A stretch of 64,000 bases of DNA. It comes from an uncultured Prevotella sp. (GTDB lineage Bacteria > Bacteroidota > Bacteroidia > Bacteroidales > Bacteroidaceae). Location: NCBI GenBank assembly GCA_905233165.1, contig CAJODL010000008.1:1-64000 (forward strand), read 5' to 3'. Within the stretch, counting starts at the first letter, position 1, and each line of letters starts with the position of its first letter. The notes beneath the pieces are model-generated. The model did not search any database, was not told the DNA's origin, and saw only the letters and a program-made list of their open reading frames with translations. A program made the position numbers and the translations under genes. Of the stretch, positions 25,639 through 33,991 are shown in pieces.

Positions 25639-26481
25639 CTACTGTAGGCGGAATGTTACAGGCAGTGTGTATTTTACACGTACTGCAGAACCATTCTGCT
25701 TACCAGGAATCCACCTAGGCATCTTTGATACGACGCGCATAGCTTCCTTGTCGAGTGATGGGTCAACAGACTTCGCAATTCTTACGTCTGTGATAGAACC
25801 ATCGCGTTCTACGACGAAGGTACAGATTACACGTCCCTGAATGCCATTTTCTTCAGCTATTACAGGATACTTGATGTTTGAAGACAGGTATTGCATCAGG
25901 GCTCCCATACCACCAGGATAAGAAGGCATCTGTTCTACAACGTCGAACACCTTGTTTTCTTCTTCCTTTGGTTTTACAGGCTCTGTAGCAATGACTTCCT
26001 TAGCCTTCAATACTTCACCATTCTCATCATTACCGACAACGTTCAAAGCGCCGACAGCAACTTTTGAGTTCATGATTTCATCCTGTGATTTCAGCTCATC
26101 TTCAGGCTTTACTTCGTCGTCCTTCTTGATGACAGGAGCAGTAAACTTCACAGAACTCTTAACCTTTTCTACGACCTGCTGCTGCTCTTGTTTTACAGGA
26201 ATCTCCTTACGTTCTACCTTAGCTTCCTTCTTCTTCTGCTGTGTTAGGGCAGAGAGCTCGGTAACCTGATCCATTACTGCATGCTCCTTCTGATATGCTT
26301 CATAGGCATTCTTTGCTATCATGAAGACCATGACTGCAGCAAAGAGCAGTAATACAGCAATCATTGATATAACGTTACGACGACCTGTTTGCCTGCGAAG
26401 TACGTATGCACCGTATTCCTTGTTACGATTTTCGAACATCATGTCCGACCATTCGTTGGATATAAGATCTATTTGTGCCAT
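25639..26481 (-). CDS. TonB family energy-transducing protein
   Basis: 280 residues. One N-terminal membrane helix (VISMIAVLLLFAAVMVFMIA), a Lys/Glu/Pro/Val-rich periplasm-spanning linker, and a C-terminal TonB domain. The TonB domain shows MPSYPGGMGALMQYLSSNIK, GIQGRVICTFVVERDGSITD and the ending YTLPVTFRLQ. It couples the proton motive force, via ExbB/ExbD, to outer-membrane TonB-dependent transporters. It lies 42 bp downstream of the second exbD gene. Confidence 0.94.
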   Translation of the reverse strand: MAQIDLISNEWSDMMFENRNKEYGAYVLRRQTGRRNVISMIAVLLLFAAVMVFMIAKNAYEAYQKEHAVMDQVTELSALTQQKKKEAKVERKEIPVKQEQQQVVEKVKSSVKFTAPVIKKDDEVKPEDELKSQDEIMNSKVAVGALNVVGNDENGEVLKAKEVIATEPVKPKEEENKVFDVVEQMPSYPGGMGALMQYLSSNIKYPVIAEENGIQGRVICTFVVERDGSITDVRIAKSVDPSLDKEAMRVVSKMPRWIPGKQNGSAVRVKYTLPVTFRLQ

Positions 26482-26523
26482 TTTTCTTTTCCTTTCTTAA
26501 GTTAAAGTGTTACGCGCATAGAC

Positions 26524-27171
26524 TTATTCCTTAACCCCAGCTTCTTCAAGAAGCTTGAGATCATCTGGAGTAATCTTGTCGATGACATACTTACCAACAG
26601 AACAAATCTGCATCTCATCCAGTGCATCAACAACGTTCAGGTAAGAAGCATTGTCTGTAGCCTTGATGATGATTGTCATTGTCTGAATCTTATTTCCGTC
26701 GATTTCACCGGCTTTAATCTTACGAAGCTCATCATCATACATCTGTTGTGTGAACTTCGGATTTTCATGTCTCTTTTGATCCAGCTTAGCCTTTGCCAGC
26801 ATTACCTGCTGTATTGGCTGGGTGTTATCTTCGGTTACGTGAGTGATTAGGACCTTGCGGATACCATCTTTACCCCATGTAGTTTTTTTCAGACATGTAG
26901 GGTCATCATACTTAGGCATACCTTCTACATAATGTATCTGGTTGTCTGCTGTCACATAAATAGTGATAGTGTATGATGCTTTTGTAACAGACTTATCCTG
27001 GTCTTCCAAGTTCTTATCATTAGTCGGCATACTCAATTCCATTGTCTGTGGCTTTGCCAAAGAGGTACAGAGCATGAAGAATGTGATAAGAAGCATCATC
27101 ATATCAACCATAGGTGTGAAGTCCACCCTGGTTTGTGACTTTTTCTGTCTGCTTTTTTTCTGTTTAGCCAT
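26524..27171 (-). CDS. ExbD/TolR family protein (second copy)
   Basis: 215 residues. The N-terminal cytoplasmic stretch is basic (KQKKSRQKKSQTRVDFTPMVDMMM), followed by one membrane helix with the conserved Asp in the FTPMVDMMMLLITFF motif, then a periplasmic domain. It forms the proton channel with ExbB. It follows the first exbD by 2 bp. Two consecutive ExbD genes are normal for this Bacteroidetes operon. Confidence 0.93.
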   Translation of the reverse strand: MAKQKKSRQKKSQTRVDFTPMVDMMMLLITFFMLCTSLAKPQTMELSMPTNDKNLEDQDKSVTKASYTITIYVTADNQIHYVEGMPKYDDPTCLKKTTWGKDGIRKVLITHVTEDNTQPIQQVMLAKAKLDQKRHENPKFTQQMYDDELRKIKAGEIDGNKIQTMTIIIKATDNASYLNVVDALDEMQICSVGKYVIDKITPDDLKLLEEAGVKE

Positions 27172-27173
27172 TC

Positions 27174-27785
27174 TTAATCCTCCGATGTTTTGAGTGATGT
27201 AATGAGATAATAACGGTTTTCGTTAATATCCTGCAACTCCGACATAATAGTTTTAATCGTCTTATATGGTGTATCTGAATCTGCTTTTAAAGCAACCTTC
27301 AAGTCAGGATTAGCAGAACGTGCTGCCTTTACCCATTCTTGGAATTCAGAAAGACCACCATCTATACTATCCGTTGGGATACCCAGTTCCTTCAGTGCTT
27401 TAGCACGCTCTGACTCTTCCTTGTTAAGATAATCTTTAAGAACGTTCAGAGGTGTACCAAACATTGGATCTGCTTTGAAGGCAGCAAGCTGTGCACCGTT
27501 CAAGTCGATATTGAAATTGCCGGTCACTTCAAGAACTGCCTGCTCAAGGTAAATCTGGTTATCCATGCTCATGAACACCTTGCCAGTCTTGTCGACAAGA
27601 ATGTTGAGAACATCTTTCTCAGGCACCTTAATCTCAGACACTGATGATGGTGTTACCACCTTCACTGGTTCAGGCTTCACGAATGTTGATGTCAACATGA
27701 AGAAGCACAGAAGCAGTGTCATCACGTCCGACATAGGCGTCATGTCGATCCAGATGTCTTGTTTCTTAAGTTTTACTTTACCCAT
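27174..27785 (-). CDS. ExbD/TolR family protein (first copy)
   Basis: 203 residues. The TPMSDVMTLLLCFFMLTSTF membrane helix contains the conserved Asp; a periplasmic domain follows with the family-typical VALKADSDTPYKTIKTIMSEL near the C-terminus. Located between exbB and the second exbD, it is part of the inner-membrane TonB motor. Confidence 0.93.
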   Translation of the reverse strand: MGKVKLKKQDIWIDMTPMSDVMTLLLCFFMLTSTFVKPEPVKVVTPSSVSEIKVPEKDVLNILVDKTGKVFMSMDNQIYLEQAVLEVTGNFNIDLNGAQLAAFKADPMFGTPLNVLKDYLNKEESERAKALKELGIPTDSIDGGLSEFQEWVKAARSANPDLKVALKADSDTPYKTIKTIMSELQDINENRYYLITSLKTSED

Positions 27786-27819
27786 AGCGATAAAAGTTTT
27801 AAAGGGTTAGAAGTAAAAA

Positions 27820-28656
27820 TTAAGCTTCGTCGTGGTTTGCCTCGTAAGTCTGAGCAATTGTGTAACCTACCTCATCAAGAGCGTATGTAAGCTTATCGAT
27901 ACGGTTAGAGAAGAAGTTATAAGATATCACAGCGAGCCATGATGTCAAGATACCGAGAGCGGTATTGATGAGGGCCTCAGAGATACCGGTTGAAAGTGCA
28001 ACAGAGTCACCACCACCACCAGATGCGAGGGCTGCGAATGACTTGATCATACCTGTTACAGTACCGAACAGAGCGGTAAGGGTACCCAGTGTAACGAGAG
28101 TAGCAAGCATAGGCATGTTCATCTGTAGAGTAGGCATCTCAAGCTGTACTGCCTCTTCGTGAGCTTGCTGAATCTTAGCAATCTTCTGAGCCTTCTTAAG
28201 GTTGCTGTCTTTCTCCATCTCCTCGTACATCTTCAGAGAAGCACCAACAACGTTAGCGATAGTACCACTTTGCTTCTTGCAAAGATCCTGAGCCTTAGCG
28301 AAGTCATTCTGCTTGAGGGCTGCTTTGATTTCAACAACGAACTTTGTTGTAGCCATCTTACCGAATGCTGTGCGCTGTGCGAGCATACGCTCAATAGAAA
28401 GACAAAGCACAGTGAGAATCAAAGTAATCAGGACAGGCACAACGACACCACCTTTATAGATAGTACCGAGCATGTTACCATTAAGAACTTCTCCTTCAGG
28501 ATCACCACCTACGAAATTAGCTGGGTCACCGAGGACGAATTTGTAGATACATACTGCAATGACGAACATTGCCAAAATGATCCAAATTGCATTACGAACT
28601 CCCTGAAAACCTGCTGAGGCTTTCTTCTGAGCGGCTGGTTTTTTAACGTCTGCCAT
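27820..28656 (-). CDS. MotA/TolQ/ExbB proton channel protein
   Basis: 278 residues with an N-terminal membrane helix (IWIILAMFVIAVCIYKF), a second near residue 75, and the conserved last two helices containing MPMLATLVTLGTLTALFGTV and ISEALINTALGILTSWLAV. It is the first gene of the ExbB-ExbD-ExbD-TonB operon. A TACCTTTG box lies about 100 bp upstream. Confidence 0.94.
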   Translation of the reverse strand: MADVKKPAAQKKASAGFQGVRNAIWIILAMFVIAVCIYKFVLGDPANFVGGDPEGEVLNGNMLGTIYKGGVVVPVLITLILTVLCLSIERMLAQRTAFGKMATTKFVVEIKAALKQNDFAKAQDLCKKQSGTIANVVGASLKMYEEMEKDSNLKKAQKIAKIQQAHEEAVQLEMPTLQMNMPMLATLVTLGTLTALFGTVTGMIKSFAALASGGGGDSVALSTGISEALINTALGILTSWLAVISYNFFSNRIDKLTYALDEVGYTIAQTYEANHDEA

Positions 28657-28758
28657 AATTTTTTGTTTAGTTAGATTAATGAATAATTAAAAAATTGATA
28701 TAATTTGATATAATAAGTTTTTTTACTTTGAATGCACGATTAGGTTGCGATTTCGCAG

Positions 28759-28766
28759 CAAAGGTA
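28759..28766 (-). promoter_or_regulatory. -7 box (TACCTTTG) for the exbB operon
   Basis: Exact TAnnTTTG followed by C, giving a leader of about 95 nt. The rest of the 343-bp gap between exbB and the aminotransferase gene holds only AT-rich DNA and the terminator listed next. Confidence 0.6.
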
Positions 28767-28935
28767 TTAAATTTTCTTGATATTGGATAAGAATTAAGAA
28801 CTTTTAACATGAAAACCCTATCTTTTGTAGCCTTTAACTACCATTAAGGGGTATACTCTGCAATGTTTGTTTTATAATCATAACGCTATTTTGTATGTTT
28901 TATTACAAAAAAGTAGTAAAAAAGTTAGTTTGAGA

Positions 28936-28969
28936 TAAAAAATATGGAGTCACGCGTGAGCGCGACTCC
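28936..28969 (-). terminator. intrinsic terminator after the aminotransferase gene
   Basis: 10-bp stem GGAGTCGCGC / GCGTGACTCC (one G-T pair) with loop TCAC, then ATATTTTTT on the minus strand, 30 bp after the stop codon. Confidence 0.82.
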
Positions 28970-28999
28970 TTAATAGTTGTAATTAGACTTATGTTATCT

Positions 29000-30190
29000 T
29001 TAGTGTAATTTTGCACAGCATTCCTTGATACGACGCATTGCTTCTACGATGTTCTCATCACTTGTTGCGTAACTCATGCGGAAGCACTCAGGATCTCCAA
29101 AAGCATCACCACCGACAGTTGCTACGTGACCTACTTCCAAGAGGTACATAGCGAAGTCATTAGTGTCTTTTATAACGCGTTCTCCGTCTGTCTTACCAAG
29201 GTAACTCTTACATTTTGGGAATACATAGAAAGCTCCATCAGGTGAATTTACTTCCAGACCTGGAATCTCTTTGACGAGACTTACGATAAGATTCTTGCGA
29301 CGTTCAAAAGCCTGACGCATTTCCTCTACACATGCCTGTGAAGCGGTGTATGCCTCAAGTGCTGCTTTCTGTGACACAGAGCAAGGACCAGAGGTATATT
29401 GTCCCTGTAGTTTGTTACATCCTTTGATAATCCATTCAGGAGCTGCCATATATCCTATGCGCCATCCTGTCATTGCATAAGCCTTTGAAACACCATTGAT
29501 AATGATACTCTGTTCTTTCATGCCTGGGAATTGAGCGATGCTCTCATGTTTTCCTACATAATTGATGTGCTCATATATCTCGTCGGCAAGAACATATACC
29601 TCGGGATGCTTCTTTATTACTTCAGCCAAAGCCTGCAACTCTGCTTTGCTATATACGGAACCTGTTGGGTTGCTTGGTGAGCAAAGGATAAGCATGCGAG
29701 TTTTTGGGGTAATGGCTGCTTCTAATTGAGCAGGAGTAATCTTAAAATTCTGGTCGAAACCAGCTGGGATATGTACTGGTATACCGCCAGCAAGGAGTAC
29801 CATCTGTGGATATGAAACCCAGTATGGGGTAGGGATGATTACTTCCTCGCCATCATCAACGAGCGCCATAACGGCATTACATACAGCCTGTTTTGCACCA
29901 TTGCTTACGAGAATCTCGCTCGTTTTATAATCCAGGCCGTTTTCGTTCTTCAGTTTTGCAACGATAGCCTCACGAAGGTCTGCATAACCCGGGACTGGAG
30001 AATAACGTGACCAGTTTCCATCAATAGCTTTCTTTGCAGAAGTCTTAATGTGGTCTGGCGTATTGAAATCTGGTTCTCCTACACTGAGGTTAATTACATC
30101 AATTCCTGCAGCCTTCATCTCACTACTTTTTTGCGACATCGCAAGAGTAGCAGAAGGTGCCAATCTGTTTAATCTACTTGATAAATGCAT
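29000..30190 (-). CDS. class I pyridoxal phosphate aminotransferase (aspartate aminotransferase-like)
   Basis: 396 residues, full length. The family signs are SVGEPDFNTPDHIK, VSNGAKQAVCNAVMALVD, LCSPSNPTGSVYS, VLADEIYEHINY and the PLP lysine in INGVSKAYAMTGWRIGY. The I-gamma subgroup features suggest aspartate or a broad-specificity amino-acid aminotransferase in cytoplasmic amino-acid metabolism. It is followed by a strong terminator and lies 6 bp after the LptF/LptG-type gene. Confidence 0.93.
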   Translation of the reverse strand: MHLSSRLNRLAPSATLAMSQKSSEMKAAGIDVINLSVGEPDFNTPDHIKTSAKKAIDGNWSRYSPVPGYADLREAIVAKLKNENGLDYKTSEILVSNGAKQAVCNAVMALVDDGEEVIIPTPYWVSYPQMVLLAGGIPVHIPAGFDQNFKITPAQLEAAITPKTRMLILCSPSNPTGSVYSKAELQALAEVIKKHPEVYVLADEIYEHINYVGKHESIAQFPGMKEQSIIINGVSKAYAMTGWRIGYMAAPEWIIKGCNKLQGQYTSGPCSVSQKAALEAYTASQACVEEMRQAFERRKNLIVSLVKEIPGLEVNSPDGAFYVFPKCKSYLGKTDGERVIKDTNDFAMYLLEVGHVATVGGDAFGDPECFRMSYATSDENIVEAMRRIKECCAKLH

Positions 30191-30196
30191 TGTTTT

Positions 30197-32017
30197 TTAT
30201 ATATTTTTGGTTAATTGTTCTATTCGAGTTATCATGAGGTCATTGACCTTACGTATTTGTTTGAGTTCCCGATATAATCTTAAACGTCCCAATCCTTTTT
30301 CTGCTATTATAGGATATTTGTTGAGATATGATAGTATGAAGCGGTCGCGTGTATTGCTGAGGTCATCGACGATTGCTTCCAAATCAGCTATGATGTTGTC
30401 AAGCTCTGGATCTGGTTTATATCTGACAGAGGCAGCGATAGAGTTGAAGAGATATTTCAGTTTGTACTTCCTTGAATACCTTCTGACACTATCGGTAAGG
30501 AGTGACAACTTTCTGACATCATCAAAGTAGTTTGGATCGTGAATGATAACCTCTTTGGAGGTGATATGTCTCTTGACGCGTAGTCCCAATATTCGTATGA
30601 AGAACATCCTGTAAGCATCCATGTTGAACACTACGGAGTCTTTGTTTGCCTTATATGTCACCCATGTGGCAAGTGGTATCAGTACTGCTGGTGCCAGTCC
30701 CTTTCCAAAGGCAATAGACCATGATGCCTGTCTCGCCATGCGGAATCCGGTGTTGTCAAGAATGTAGAATAGAATAAATACTATGACAGAAATGATGACA
30801 GGTACTCCCAAACCGCCTTTTCGTATGATGGCACCGAGTGATGCTCCAATGAAGAAGAATACTATTACCATGAATGAAAGGGAGAACTTGTTTACGAGTT
30901 CTATCCAGTATTCTCGTACCATTCTGAAATTTAGTTCTGCTGCAAAACTGCGGAATTCTGTTTGCACATTCGCATTGTTTACACGGCTCCTTATATGTTG
31001 CATAAGACTGAGCTGCTTCTCTGGGGGCATCTTCTGAAATAGCGAGTCAACAGAGGCTTTTCCTTTTTCCTCATACTTGATGGCAGCAATGCTATCAGTC
31101 TTATTGATTTGTGGTGTATTGAATGCCATTGTGCGAAGTTCTCTGCGAACCTCTTTGCCCACACTATCCTGATATAACTTCAAGGAGTCTATATGATGCA
31201 GCAACTGTTCTAAACTTTGAGCTACAGCTGATTGTGATATGCCTGACGCCTCAGCCAAATTAAATCCGTTGTCGAAATCTATTACTATCTGTTTTTTCGA
31301 AAAACTCTCTCGACGGTAGGGAACATTAGCACTGCCAGCAAGCTCCTGTGACCGCATATTCTCAAACCATTCTCCGTTGTATAGGGTGAGAAGGAGATGT
31401 TGTTTTTCAGCGGTGGATTGTAATTTTCCGGAATCTGCAAGTATTATGGCAGCATCTTCGAAACTTTGTGTCATTCTGTATATCATGATGCCATAAAGCA
31501 TTCCTGTTTCGAGATCTTTCTTCTGAACGTACAGGTTGCAGTTAGGAATGCCAGAATAGAAGATTTCTTCAGGGATTTCCAACTCAGGGCTCTTTTGCTT
31601 CATTGACAAAAGTAGTTGTCTCAGATTGACATTTGACTGTGGACCGATATCGTTTTGAAAGATAAATGAAACAGTAGCAATGAGTACAACGAATACAATC
31701 AAACCTCTGAGACTCTTCAGTAGTGATATTCCAGCAGCTTTGATGGCAGTCAACTCACTACTCTCACCGAGATTACCCATCGTGATAAGGGAGGAGAGAA
31801 GAACGGCCAGTGGCAAAGCCTGTGGTACGAGCATGAGTCCCATATACCAAAAAAACTTGGCTAATACTTCCAGCGACAGTCCTTTTCCAATCAGTTCATC
31901 GACATAACGCCATAGAAACTGCATCATCAGCACGAACAGACTAATGCAGAACGTACCTACGAAGAGCAACAGAAACTGTCGCACCATGAATATGTCAAGT
32001 TTCTTTAAGCCCCTCAT
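30197..32017 (-). CDS. LptF/LptG family permease
   Basis: 606 residues. N-terminal and C-terminal triplets of membrane helices (MRGLKKLDIFMVRQFLLLFV, FFFIGASLGAIIRKGGLGVP) flank a periplasmic domain of about 240 residues, the YjgP/YjgQ layout. LptF/G with LptB extract lipopolysaccharide from the inner membrane. The cytoplasmic tail of about 150 residues is longer than in E. coli, as is common in Bacteroidetes. The start codon overlaps the stop of the small basic gene (ATGA), indicating coupling. Confidence 0.9.
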   Translation of the reverse strand: MRGLKKLDIFMVRQFLLLFVGTFCISLFVLMMQFLWRYVDELIGKGLSLEVLAKFFWYMGLMLVPQALPLAVLLSSLITMGNLGESSELTAIKAAGISLLKSLRGLIVFVVLIATVSFIFQNDIGPQSNVNLRQLLLSMKQKSPELEIPEEIFYSGIPNCNLYVQKKDLETGMLYGIMIYRMTQSFEDAAIILADSGKLQSTAEKQHLLLTLYNGEWFENMRSQELAGSANVPYRRESFSKKQIVIDFDNGFNLAEASGISQSAVAQSLEQLLHHIDSLKLYQDSVGKEVRRELRTMAFNTPQINKTDSIAAIKYEEKGKASVDSLFQKMPPEKQLSLMQHIRSRVNNANVQTEFRSFAAELNFRMVREYWIELVNKFSLSFMVIVFFFIGASLGAIIRKGGLGVPVIISVIVFILFYILDNTGFRMARQASWSIAFGKGLAPAVLIPLATWVTYKANKDSVVFNMDAYRMFFIRILGLRVKRHITSKEVIIHDPNYFDDVRKLSLLTDSVRRYSRKYKLKYLFNSIAASVRYKPDPELDNIIADLEAIVDDLSNTRDRFILSYLNKYPIIAEKGLGRLRLYRELKQIRKVNDLMITRIEQLTKNI

Positions 32018-32199
32018 TTATGCCTATTGGCCCGCTGTTCACGGTATTTCGCTTTTTGCTTTGCAGAGCCAGAACCATGAGCACCAGTGATGTATTTCTT
32101 CTTCTTCGCTTTGGTCTTTATTTTTTCTTCCCTTTTGGGTTTATCACCTCCGCGTCCGAAGTTAATACCGTTTTCGAGTATGAGTTGAAAATCGTCCAT
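32014..32199 (-). CDS. small basic hypothetical protein
   Basis: 61 residues, strongly basic (KPKREEKIKTKAKKKKY and KQKAKYREQRANRHK), no membrane segment. It overlaps the AICAR transformylase stop by 1 bp (TAATG) and the LptF start by 4 bp (ATGA). That tight coupling argues that it is translated. The composition suggests RNA or ribosome binding, but this is a guess. Confidence 0.68.
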   Translation of the reverse strand: MDDFQLILENGINFGRGGDKPKREEKIKTKAKKKKYITGAHGSGSAKQKAKYREQRANRHK

Positions 32200-33395
32200 T
32201 AATGGTGGAATAATCTTACTCCTGTGAATGCCATTGTGATGTTATACTTATCGCAGGTGTCGATGACATTGTCGTCACGCACAGAGCCACCAGCTTGAGC
32301 AATATATTTCACACCGCTACGATGTGCTCTTTCTATATTGTCACCGAATGGGAAGAAAGCGTCAGAACCGAGTGCTACGTCAGTGTTCTTCGCTATCCAT
32401 GCCTTCTTCTCTTCGCGTGTCATAGGCTCTGGCTTCTCGGTAAAGAACATCTGCCATATGCCATCTGCGAGAACGTCCTCGTAGTCATCAGAGATGTAAA
32501 CATCGATAGTGTTGTCCCTATCAGCTCTGCGGATGTCTTTTTTGAAAGGCAGATTCATTACTTTTGGAGACTGGCGCAGCCACCATATATCAGCCTTGTT
32601 TCCTGCCAGACGTGTGCAATGAATACGGCTTTGTTGCCCTGCTCCAATACCTATTGCCTGACCATCCTTTACGTAGCAAACAGAGTTTGACTGTGTATAT
32701 TTTAGTGTTATGAGAGCAATCATAAGGTCGCGTTTAGCTTCCTCAGTAAATGTCTTTTGCTTTGTTGGGATATTCTCAAACAGGGCTGGGTCATTGAGCT
32801 TTATTTCATTTCTGCCTTGCTCAAAAGTGATGCCAAAGCACTGCTTCGTCTCAACTGGATCAGGCTTGTAGTTTGGATCAATCTTTATGACGTTATATGT
32901 CCCTTTGCGCTTTTCACGGAGTATCTGTAGAGCCTCTTCGCTAAAACCTGGTGCAATAATACCATCGCTTACTTCTCGTTTTATGAGAGTAGCGGTAGCA
33001 GCATCACATTCGTCGCTAAGTGCGATGAAGTCACCATAAGAAGACATTCTGTCTGCTCCACGTGCTCTTGCATAAGCGCAGGCAATAGGGCTCAATGGCA
33101 GTTTGATGTCATCAACGAAGTATATCTTCTTCAAAGTATCACTCAGCGGCAGACCTACAGCGGCTCCAGCAGGAGAAACATGTTTGAAGGATGCAGCAGC
33201 AGGAATACCTGTTGCTTCTTTCAGTTCTTTTACTAACTGCCAAGAATTCAAGGCATCAAGGAAATTGATGTAGCCAGGACGACCATTAAGAACTTCTATA
33301 GGCAATTCTCCACCATTGGCAGAACCCTCTGCCATAAAGATGCGTGATGGCTTTTGATTAGGATTACAGCCATACTTCAGTGTTAATTCTTTCAT
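32199..33395 (-). CDS. AICAR formyltransferase, stand-alone (PurH C-terminal type)
   Basis: 398 residues covering the AICAR transformylase part of PurH without the IMP cyclohydrolase (MGS-like) domain. Landmarks are LKYGCNPNQKPSRIF, SFKHVSPAGAAVG (catalytic Lys-His), DIWWLRQSP, SDAFFPFGDNIERAHRSG and YIAQAGGSVRDD. It transfers a formyl group from 10-formyl-THF to AICAR in purine synthesis. Stand-alone forms are known in several anaerobes; a separate cyclohydrolase should exist elsewhere. The promoter is likely at 33428-33435. Confidence 0.92.
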   Translation of the reverse strand: MKELTLKYGCNPNQKPSRIFMAEGSANGGELPIEVLNGRPGYINFLDALNSWQLVKELKEATGIPAAASFKHVSPAGAAVGLPLSDTLKKIYFVDDIKLPLSPIACAYARARGADRMSSYGDFIALSDECDAATATLIKREVSDGIIAPGFSEEALQILREKRKGTYNVIKIDPNYKPDPVETKQCFGITFEQGRNEIKLNDPALFENIPTKQKTFTEEAKRDLMIALITLKYTQSNSVCYVKDGQAIGIGAGQQSRIHCTRLAGNKADIWWLRQSPKVMNLPFKKDIRRADRDNTIDVYISDDYEDVLADGIWQMFFTEKPEPMTREEKKAWIAKNTDVALGSDAFFPFGDNIERAHRSGVKYIAQAGGSVRDDNVIDTCDKYNITMAFTGVRLFHH

Positions 33396-33427
33396 ATGAT
33401 GAAACGTTTTTCTTACTTTTTTGCGGG

Positions 33428-33435
33428 CAAAGTTA
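33428..33435 (-). promoter_or_regulatory. -7 box (TAACTTTG) for the AICAR formyltransferase gene
   Basis: Matches TAnnTTTG followed by C, 32 bp before the ATG. Confidence 0.5.
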
Positions 33436-33496
33436 CAAAAAAACGAGCAAAGTACAAAAAAAATCGCTAAAATATGTAATTATTGACATTTTTTTG

Positions 33497-33504
33497 TATC
33501 TTTG
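33497..33504 (+). promoter_or_regulatory. -7 box (TATCTTTG) for the RNR tail-domain gene
   Basis: Matches TAnnTTTG followed by C, 25 bp before the ATG at 33530. It shows that the tail-domain gene has its own promoter and is not a fragment of an upstream gene. Confidence 0.6.
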
Positions 33505-33529
33505 CTGCCAAAATAACTAAGATATCAAT

Positions 33530-33991
33530 ATGGCAGAAGGATTTGTAGGCAGCTATCGTAAGCGCCCAGAAGTATTGGAATGTGATGTTGTTCGTTTCCA
33601 AAATGCAAAAGACAAGTGGGTCGCTTTTGTCGGTTTACTTGATGGTAAACCATATGAGATTTTTACTGGATTGCAGGATGATGATGAGGGTATAATACTG
33701 CCTAAGTCTGTAAATGTTGGCAAGATTATCCGTCATATTAATGAAGATGGAAGTAAACGTTATGACTTTCAGTTTGAAAACAGACGTGGATACAAGACGA
33801 CAGTCGAGGGACTTTCAGAAAAGTTTAATCCAGAATATTGGAATTATGCCAAACTTATTAGTGGTATTCTGCGTTACGGAATGCCTCTTGAGAATGTTGT
33901 GAAACTAGTGTCTTCACTGGAAATGGATGGTGGCATTGACACATGGGCTAACGGTGTGGCAAAGGCTTTGAAAAAATACATTGAAGAATAA
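33530..33991 (+). CDS. free-standing C-terminal domain of class II ribonucleotide reductase
   Basis: 153 residues resembling the region after the catalytic barrel of adenosylcobalamin-dependent ribonucleotide reductase (NrdJ): GSYRKRPEVLECDVVRF, FVGLLDGKPYEIFTGL, NRRGYKTTVEGLSEKFNPEYWNYAKLISGILRYGMP. The catalytic domain is absent, and the usual terminal CxxC zinc-ribbon is also missing; the protein stops at KKYIEE. It may regulate or complement a separate NrdJ, or be a relic under selection. It overlaps the next gene by 11 bp. Confidence 0.78.
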   Translation: MAEGFVGSYRKRPEVLECDVVRFQNAKDKWVAFVGLLDGKPYEIFTGLQDDDEGIILPKSVNVGKIIRHINEDGSKRYDFQFENRRGYKTTVEGLSEKFNPEYWNYAKLISGILRYGMPLENVVKLVSSLEMDGGIDTWANGVAKALKKYIEE

